From NCBI GenBank assembly GCA_002794735.1, contig NBAZ01000007.1, positions 496,001 through 560,000 of the forward strand: DNA of 64,000 nucleotides, written 5' to 3'. Positions 57,381 to 64,000 of the stretch are shown here, one piece after another (positions within the stretch are counted from its first letter, which is position 1; each line of letters opens with the position of its first letter). The notes under the pieces were generated by a model, which did not search any database, was not told the DNA's origin, and saw only the letters and a list, made by a program, of their open reading frames with translations. Both the position numbers and the translations under genes were made by a program. Source of the DNA: Pyrrhoderma lamaoense (Eukaryota; Basidiomycota; Agaricomycetes; Hymenochaetales; Hymenochaetaceae).

Positions 57381-59432
57381 AGTTGTTGTCTGTGGTTAGT
57401 AGAGACCAGAGTTATAGTACGTCTTGTACAAGGCTAGTCTTATATCATCCAACGTATCAGTGTAAGGAACTTATACTATGACGCGCGGAACGGAGCTTAA
57501 CGGAACATCACCTAATTCTGCCCCGTCGGTCCGGCTTCACGTGATATCACTCATTCAATTCCAAGTACTTGAAGTAGTACTCAACGCTTGATCTCTGAAA
57601 ATTATCATCGTTGACTTGCACCGACTAATTCGTGTTGTGGCCTAAAGCAAGAGCATCCTTTTTCAGTAATACTGATGGGCCCTTTTCTTATCCAGCTCTC
57701 TGCGAGGCAACTAAAATACTCATCCTTATCGTCTGTGCTACAACTTTACACATTCTTACTGGCTTCCTGCATCCTCATTGACATTCATACTTCCTCCCAC
57801 ACGCATCTCTAGTTGTATTTTATATATTCCCACCTCATTCGGTCTCCCTTCATTGTACTTGTTACATCGCACTCGTATCTGATCAATACTACCTTATGCA
57901 TTCTATTCGTCATCAACAGTGCCTTGGTATCTACATGTTCTCATATTCGCGGCCCGACTTCTGATCTTCACAGTGTATAAAACTTTACTTACTTCTTCCA
58001 GTCTCACAACGACGCGTTGCGTTCCCACCTGTACGTGATCTTTTCACTCATCTCTGGTTCGCCGTATAGCAATTCGCCATACAAAGACGATGTTCTTGTC
58101 CGTAATCATAAAATTATAGTGGCTTCACCGCTACTTTGCTTGTCATTGGATCCGAGCTAAAAGCCGCCACTTGTAACAGTGAACCAAAAATTGAGGGTAA
58201 TCACATGAATGGTTAGTGTAAAATCATCGATAGTAGCCTCAAATAAAAACGGGTCAAACCGGAAGAAGGCTATTGACCTATGAGCAGTCACCTATTTAGG
58301 ATAAAGCCTGGACTATGTGTAAGATTTTATACATCGAACAAGTTCAGACAACTCGTTTGGAGATGTTTGAGGCGCTGCGATTTGCGCTTAGAATTCTTCA
58401 TCGAGCCACATACTCCTGATCAATTTAATTCTAATTACTAGGAAAATATTGCGGCCACCAAGCATTGGCACAGTGAAACCTGTTCTTAACATGCATGACA
58501 TTGTTATTGTTATGTATTTTTTTTTCATTGTGATATAGGGACGTATCGAAACAAGGAATATAACACTTAACGAAACCTCGAGTGTTACGCCCACCGGTGT
58601 CTTAGAATCTTGTTTTCGTTGTGTTCATCTAATTTGGCCGCAACACAGTAAAGCTAGAGTACACATCGAAAAAGATTGATTTTAGTAGTTTTATCATTTA
58701 TGGGCTGGAACTAGATGATCCGCGTTTGTCATTTCTCCTCAATTGTTGCCATTTCTAGTATGTTCTTTATAAATGTCTTAAGCGATATCGTTGTTAAAAC
58801 TTGTACAAGTATTGAATATAGTAGTTGATAGAAGTGAAACAAAAATCTCCAAAATTAGTTCGATGTCTCATATCCGAAATGTATTTTGTCGTTAGAAGCA
58901 AGGCCTATCCGTGCATGATATTCCTAAAAAAAGTACTTCAGCTTTAAATCGAAGAACAGGGCTGTTGCGCTAGTTAGCAAGCGAGACAGGTGGCTCGACC
59001 ACCCTCGAGACAGACTAATGAGAAAAAGGTGATATGCATATAGTATGTCCCACAAAGAATTCGATCAAGCGCCACTCAAATACAAAGAGAATTCGGGAGA
59101 TATAGAATCAAGTAAAAATGTAATAAAGATCGTGGGATCTTCTGTTTGGTGGTAACTATTGTGGTCACACTCTATCCTTTGTGACATGTCACATCTCTGT
59201 TCTTATATATTTTACATGCAGAAAGCTGTGGTTTGTGTTAAAACCCCACAATCTCCCACTAGCTCATCTATTTTAGAGAGCACTGAAATACTTCGACAGC
59301 CTACTGCCATCAAATTTCATCCATTCTAGACGGACAATATATACCTGCCAATAATTGTATGTGTACCACCACCCCCGCCCCCTCATTAATGTTTACTATA
59401 AACCACATTGACTCAAGTATCCTCAAATACAG
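57381..59432. other. Two-kb intergenic region with pyrimidine-rich leader-like segment
   Basis: FBP1's promoter lies at the left (CACGTG at 57538-57543). 57,640-58,080 is strikingly C/T-rich on the plus strand with a TATA-like GTATAAAA (57975-57982), as in strong fungal promoters. No coding exon follows it. The rest is AT-rich with no recognisable content. Confidence 0.4.
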
Positions 59433-60986
59433 ATGCCAGCTCAAAGAATTTCAAATCGCTCGAAGAAGGCTAAGTTGGTCAAAATGACTAAAGGCTTTGA
59501 TTATTTTCGCAGCCGTTTTGATAAAAAGGCTGAAAAGGTGGCTGAGTATCCAGTAAGCTTTATCAGATTGTTTAAGCCATACATACTACCACAGACTTAT
59601 TTCTCATCACCTGAAAAATAGAAATTGAAGAAGTGGAATAAAATCTACAAACGAAAGGAAAGTGATTTGATACCACTTTTCGACAAAGTTTGCACCGGGT
59701 CAAAATTCGACGCAGCGGTCCACTACCTGGTAGCGAAAGCTGCAATACCAACATTCAACCGCAAAATTGAAACGGACTTCAAGAAGTATACGTTCGAGGA
59801 GACAGCAAAGCGGATAGAGTCTGATGCATACAGCTGTCCGTGTGTGGTACACAGAAGTGAAGGAGGGTATCTCAAACAAGTACAAGTCTATGATACCAAT
59901 GAAGTAAAAGATGCCCTGAAGCACTTTCTTCATACCCGCTTCCTTTTCATGAACGGTATCCACCAAGCACCAGACCATTTGGTTAATCCCATTATAATGG
60001 ACCATTTTAAACAGATTGGATGCCTGGATGTCGATTATGAGTGTCAGTTCCCGCTTGCTCGTCTCATGTTCGCCATAAGCTCCCACATTCGCGAATTATG
60101 CAGTAAGCCACTGAACCTTGAAGTGAAGGAATATTCGGACCTTCGCCCTACTCCTCGTGAACTCGCGGAGTTTATAATTAGAGAAGAGATGAAATTTTAT
60201 GAGGACAGCTCCCCGGATGTTAGGCATCCCACAAGTGATTCCAGGGAAAGAATTATTATCCACGATTCGGATACATTTGACGCTCTATGGATGAATGGAG
60301 GTTATAAACTCAAGGGGACACGCATAAGCCTAGAGATCAAGGAAGTAGATACTGAGTCTGCTAGTTCAGATGAACAACGACTTGACAGTAGGAAAGATAA
60401 CTCATGTCCTACTACTCCAAGTCGGCTACCATCAGATGTTCCGAAGATATTGAAAGAGGGAGAAGGACAGGGAATAATTGCTAATAAAGGGGAAACACCG
60501 GTTGAGGGAGAACAGACACCAAGAGTGAAGGTAGAACAAGTGAGAGGCAGTAGTCTACTACATTCATCCCCGCAAGTAGATCAGATCAGCCCACGACAGA
60601 TATTCAAGCGTCGCCGAGAGGACCGAGACCAAGAGACTGAACTTTCACCTATCAAAAGGCCACGACTAGCATCACCAGTAAATCTAGATTCAGTGTCAAT
60701 TTTTGCACGCCAGCCTCAATTTACTGAACGCCAGTCTGAACCGGAGAGTTCACCTGTTCCGATGCTCGGGGACCAAGCTTTCCCGATGGCTGGATTGGAG
60801 TCTCCTAGCAGTCTTTCGGATGCAATCTTGAATGATAGAACTGGGGAGTTGATTGGAACCCCGCTGCGTCTGAGCCACTTCGCACGTAGTCCAGGTCTTT
60901 CTCCTTCGCCCACTAGAGCAAACTCAGGAATTATGCATGCCCTGGGTCTATTGACACCCAACGAAGATTACGATTACGATCCTTAA
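59433..60986 (+). CDS. Hypothetical nuclear-looking protein
   Basis: Two exons, 59433-59552 and 59622-60986, join in phase 0, 494 aa. The basic N-terminus MPAQRISNRSKKAKLVKMTK is followed by a helical region (LFDKVCTGSKFDAAVHYLVA, KRIESDAYSCPCVVHRSEGG, LKHFLHTRFLFMNGIHQAPD) to about residue 215. It contains a CPC and several Cys/His but no known metal motif. The second half is disordered, with SP/TP sites, a basic IFKRRREDRDQ and PIKRPRLASP patch (possible NLS), and an end LTPNEDYDYDP. I recognise no family. The globular half looks well conserved in character (mixed hydrophobic pattern) and may be a fungal-specific fold. Confidence 0.75.
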
Positions 60987-61953
60987 TACAAGTAAGGACA
61001 AGACGGATAAAAAAAAACGTCCCATTGCGTCCGTCTCTACACCTTCGCGCTGGCCCCACTGATTGTGGATGATTACTGAACAAGCCATCTGATCACGCTA
61101 GCTGTTGATCCTCGTGACGCCTTCTAGGACCACATAGGAACAGACGTAACCCTCAATTGCACACCTCCCCGTCAAAACGAGTAGAAGTTTTGCTTCTTGG
61201 GTTTTCCTTTCCTACTACAGTAGGGTGGTAGTAAATCGGCCCGAGTCCGCTCCACCCTTACTTGTACTCCACGTCGAAATATCAGAAAACCCCAAAGGTT
61301 TTATTGGTAATCCGAGCCAGCCGATGGGTTGTCTTCTTTTTGCACACTGGTATTCTCCACAGAATACATAACGCACTGTCCTAGTAATTGACAAAGTGCG
61401 CCCTCCATATCCTTTTTCTCCATCTAGTAGGAACCGTGTAGTGGCTTAGATACTAGCACTTCTGTCGTCTTTGTTGTACAGCACTTATTAGAGTAGGCTC
61501 GATATGACCTCGTAGCACTGCCCATCGTGAACACGAAAACCCTTGTGCGCGAGCATCCTCACTCAAGTAGTACTCCTAGAGCTTCAAAAGATCGCGAAAC
61601 ATTGATGATTTCTACTCTTTGTGAGTATCCTCGAGACACTGATGTAGTCCATCAGATCAAAAACTAGTTGCGAACATATCCATACGACAAGAAATTACAC
61701 GAAGAGGTTTATTCAAGATTTGAGATTACTGTGGAGCATCAGATTTGCCTCAACTTCGTATGTAGCAAGTTCACTGTGGTATTATCGAGTGAGTCCAAGG
61801 TATGTTGCGATATAGCTGTTGATATAGCTGTTGATAGAGCAGGGCAGTGGGTGTAAAATAGATGCTTATATAATGACATTCAGGTGTGACTTCAGCAATA
61901 CTGATTATACTCTTCTTGTCTTCTTCCCTAATAGTTTATAGCTTAGGGCCGTT
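60987..61953. other. Intergenic region
   Basis: About 970 bases without a gene. A short tandem repeat, GATATAGCTGTT twice, lies at 61809-61832. An ATG-led 62-codon frame there is judged spurious. Confidence 0.4.
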
Positions 61954-62589
61954 GTAAGGTACTTGCACGATAAACTCAACACGCTGTCACATCACTGTAA
62001 CGTCACATGTAACGCGTTATGTCACGGCGCAAAATTCTCAGAAAAAAAGTTTTTTTTTCAATAATCCCTTATATGGCCTTTACTTGGGAGAATATTGATT
62101 TAAAGTTATAGAAAAAGGTTAAATAATGTATTTTATTTATCTATATAAAGTAACAAGTAATAATAAAGTCTTGATAATTCTAACAGGTTTGAACTATTTT
62201 TAGGCGCAGCTTGTTAGTATCGTTACATAATATTAGCTACATAATACATTATCTAAATATGGAAGTTTATTTGCATCGGCTAATCCAAAGCCCGGCCCTA
62301 AATGCGCAAAAATATGTGACAAAAAATTTAAAAAATTTAAAAAATATGCCAAAACATATAAAAATGCATTTAAAAACAATATTCGAGAAAAAATGTTTTT
62401 CCTTATAAGTCATTTAAAATTTGTAATTTCTGAATTTGCTTAGACCATTTCATAGATTACCTACTTTATTTACTTTTCATCTGCTTAAAATTATTATAAT
62501 TTGTTGTGTAGAATTTAGGAAGTAAAAATATTTTTTGGTGGAAAGTGTGACAAAGTAGCGCGTTGAGTTTATCGTGCGAGTACCTTACT
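61954..62589. mobile_element. TIR-bounded AT-rich element (MITE-like)
   Basis: The left end, 61954-61984 (GTAAGGTACTTGCACGATAA...), and the right end, reading inwards from 62589 (GTAAGGTACTCGCACGATAA...), are inverted repeats of about 31 bp with two mismatches. The interior of ~570 bases is very AT-rich, with no transposase frame. A TA lies just outside AGGTAC at both ends (61955-61956 and 62587-62588), which fits a TA target-site duplication of the Tc1/mariner kind, but TA is also part of the repeat, so this is weak. Near the left end there is further internal GTCAC/GTAACG repetition. Probably a non-autonomous DNA transposon; other copies would confirm it. Confidence 0.7.
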
Positions 62590-62872
62590 AGTTTACTAAG
62601 GCGCAGTGCCACTACATGGAACTTAACAAATACAATCAATCAACCAATTAATCTTGTCCTCTTCCTATTGGAATCACCCATAACTATTTGTCGTCTAAGA
62701 AATTGGTCGAATATTTGCATGATCTTTTGAGATACGTGAAGTTATTCAGCTCCCTTTTTATTGTACATTTTTTTGCATTTTATCTTTTTACATTGACTAC
62801 TTAGAAATTGAGCCAACACATAATCTCGAAGAATTTTACGCATGGTACCAAATAGAATGTACCCTTACAAAG
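62590..62872. other. Intergenic region right of the element
   Basis: AT-rich, no feature recognised. It ends at the stop of the ABC ATPase gene. Confidence 0.4.
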
Positions 62873-63920
62873 TCACACAGCATCTGAAACTAACAACTCT
62901 TTGCAACTACCATCCGATACTTCTATAAAACGTGTTCCAACTCTCTGACCCTGTTCCGCAGAATGGGTGATCCAGATCAAAGCTTTAGTATTAGTTGAGT
63001 CATCCTGGATCACATTTTGGAGATACTTCTCCACGCGCAGACTGGACTCCATGTCCAAGGCCGAAGTGGGTTCTAATCCGGACAGTGGAAAGCAACAACA
63101 ATCGTTTAAAATCGGAAATGAGTATCATGATGATCAATTGATATTACCGCTGTTTACACAAAAATATGAGCACAACTTACCATCAAGAAGTAAAATCTCT
63201 GCACAATCTAATCCAACAGCTGTTGCCATTGCTATTCTTTGAGATTCACCGCCACTTAAAGTTGACCAAGGTCGGTCCCACAGTTCCTCGGATACACCCC
63301 ACTCACTTGCAACTCGCATCGAGCGTCTAGCAAGTTCATCTATTGTTCCTAGTATTCCTTGTCTTTGATTGTGCTTGTGAGTACTGAAGGACCTTAGTTG
63401 AGTGAGAAAGTCGCGTGGTGATCCCGGAAGAAGAGAGGGTCTTTGAGGGACGTAAAGAACATGTGTTCGGTAAGTCGGGATACCTAAGAAGATAAGATAA
63501 TAAAGCTAAATATTTGACTGAAAGGTATGCAGCCTGACACACCATATGACTTAGGCGGCCTGAGAACGGTTGAGAGATTGATATCGAAACAAAGAATGAT
63601 TTTTATTGTTATATCTTGAAATGAAGGTAGATTAATGCTCACTTTCCCCTGTAAAGTATTTCTCCATCATACACGTTCAGATGCGACAGACATTTGAGCA
63701 AGGTAGATTTTCTAATAAATTGATAACGGGAATGTTAAACAAGGTTGCTAAAGACGAGAAACAGAGAAAAGGCATACCCACATCCACTCTTACCCTGTAG
63801 AATTAAGATATCCTTCTCACAGATGCTGAAAGAAACATCTTGCAACAAAGGAGTATCTCGATCTAGCTTACAGCTCAAATGCTTGACTTCGAGAAGCGTT
63901 CTTTGCCTTCTAGTCGACAT
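62873..63920 (-). CDS. ABC transporter ATP-binding protein, FetA-like
   Basis: A lone ABC nucleotide-binding domain. Exon 1 (63778-63920, start MSTRRQRTLLEVKHLSCKLD) ends inside Walker A (LQGKSGCG|KSTLLKCL, completed across the intron). Then NVYDGEILYRGK, YVPQRPSLLPGSPRDFLTQL (Q-loop), the ABC signature PWSTLSGGESQRIAMATAV and Walker B EILLLD|EPTSALD, where the second junction is also an intron. The H-loop His is in ALIWITHSAEQ. The end is EVSDGSCKELLVSDAV with stop 62873. No membrane segment is present, so a separate permease is needed. It resembles bacterial FetA (YbbL), paired there with the FetB permease in metal homeostasis. The partner gene is not in the window; it may lie beyond 64,000. 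Confidence 0.88.
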
Positions 63921-64000
63921 GGAGGCAGTGAGAGCATAACAGGACACTAATACTAAATTTATATATAATTTTATGCACACATTACAAGTGCCGATCCACA

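Noticed and set aside
62211..62408. 65-codon frame inside the TIR element as a transposase remnant
   Set aside because: Composition is Lys/Asn/Leu from AT-rich DNA, with no DDE or helix-turn-helix pattern.
1..64000. CRISPR array, operon, prophage or other prokaryotic system
   Set aside because: The genes are intron-rich and fungal, no regularly spaced direct repeats were seen, and no polycistronic layout exists.

Overview
The window looks like a stretch of a basidiomycete (Agaricomycotina-type) fungal chromosome. Almost every gene is cut by several short GT-AG introns, mostly 40-75 nt, that join in phase. The gene set is fungal (Cdc25, Rad3/XPD, Smc6, Nur1-type, Prm10-type, Mge1, Mgr3-type, mitochondrial PheRS). 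The tRNA carries a canonical nuclear tRNA intron. No bacterial, viral or plasmid feature was seen. All exon coordinates were derived by hand from splice sites and reading frame.

Layout, left to right. 0-10 kb: a 3' fragment of an unidentified gene, cdc25 (+), an isoamyl-acetate esterase of the IAH1/GDSL type (+), the tRNA-splicing endonuclease subunit SEN34 (-) and a GCIP/CCNDBP1-like gene (+). 10-12.5 kb: gene-poor DNA, then a tiny Cys-rich two-exon gene (+). 12.9-20.5 kb: rad3/XPD (-), divergent from a salicylate-hydroxylase-like FAD monooxygenase (+), then a PMP3/UPF0057 protein with a long charged tail (-). 21-26 kb: two in-phase exons of an unrecognised gene (-) and a four-finger C2H2 transcription factor (+). 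26.5-33.2 kb: a glycosylated orphan (-), a membrane-anchored coiled-coil proline-rich protein (-) and a coiled-coil protein with a C-H motif (+). 33.5 kb: tRNA-Ile(UAU). 34.3-44.2 kb: SMC6 (-), divergent from a NUR1-type nuclear rim protein (+), an orphan basic/acidic nuclear-looking protein with frame breaks (+) and a Prm10/ThrE-family membrane protein (-). 46-57.4 kb: an MGR3-like mitochondrial TPR protein (-), a secreted GH5-like protein lacking both catalytic glutamates (+), mitochondrial PheRS (+), mitochondrial GrpE/MGE1 (-) and FBP1 (-). 59.4-64 kb: an orphan 494-aa protein (+), a TIR-bounded AT-rich element, and an ABC ATPase of the FetA type (-).

Themes: several genes serve chromosome and cell-cycle maintenance (cdc25, rad3, SMC6, NUR1) or mitochondria (MGR3-like, MSF1, MGE1), but they are not a functional cluster. 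Adjacent divergent pairs (rad3/monooxygenase, SMC6/NUR1, MGR3-like/GH5-like) share intergenic promoters.

No clearly new multi-gene system is visible. The most unusual items are the GH5 pseudoenzyme candidate, the TIR element near 62 kb, the nested inverted repeat near 45.7 kb, and three genes between 28 and 44 kb whose frames break without a matching intron. The last could mean base-call indels or gene decay.
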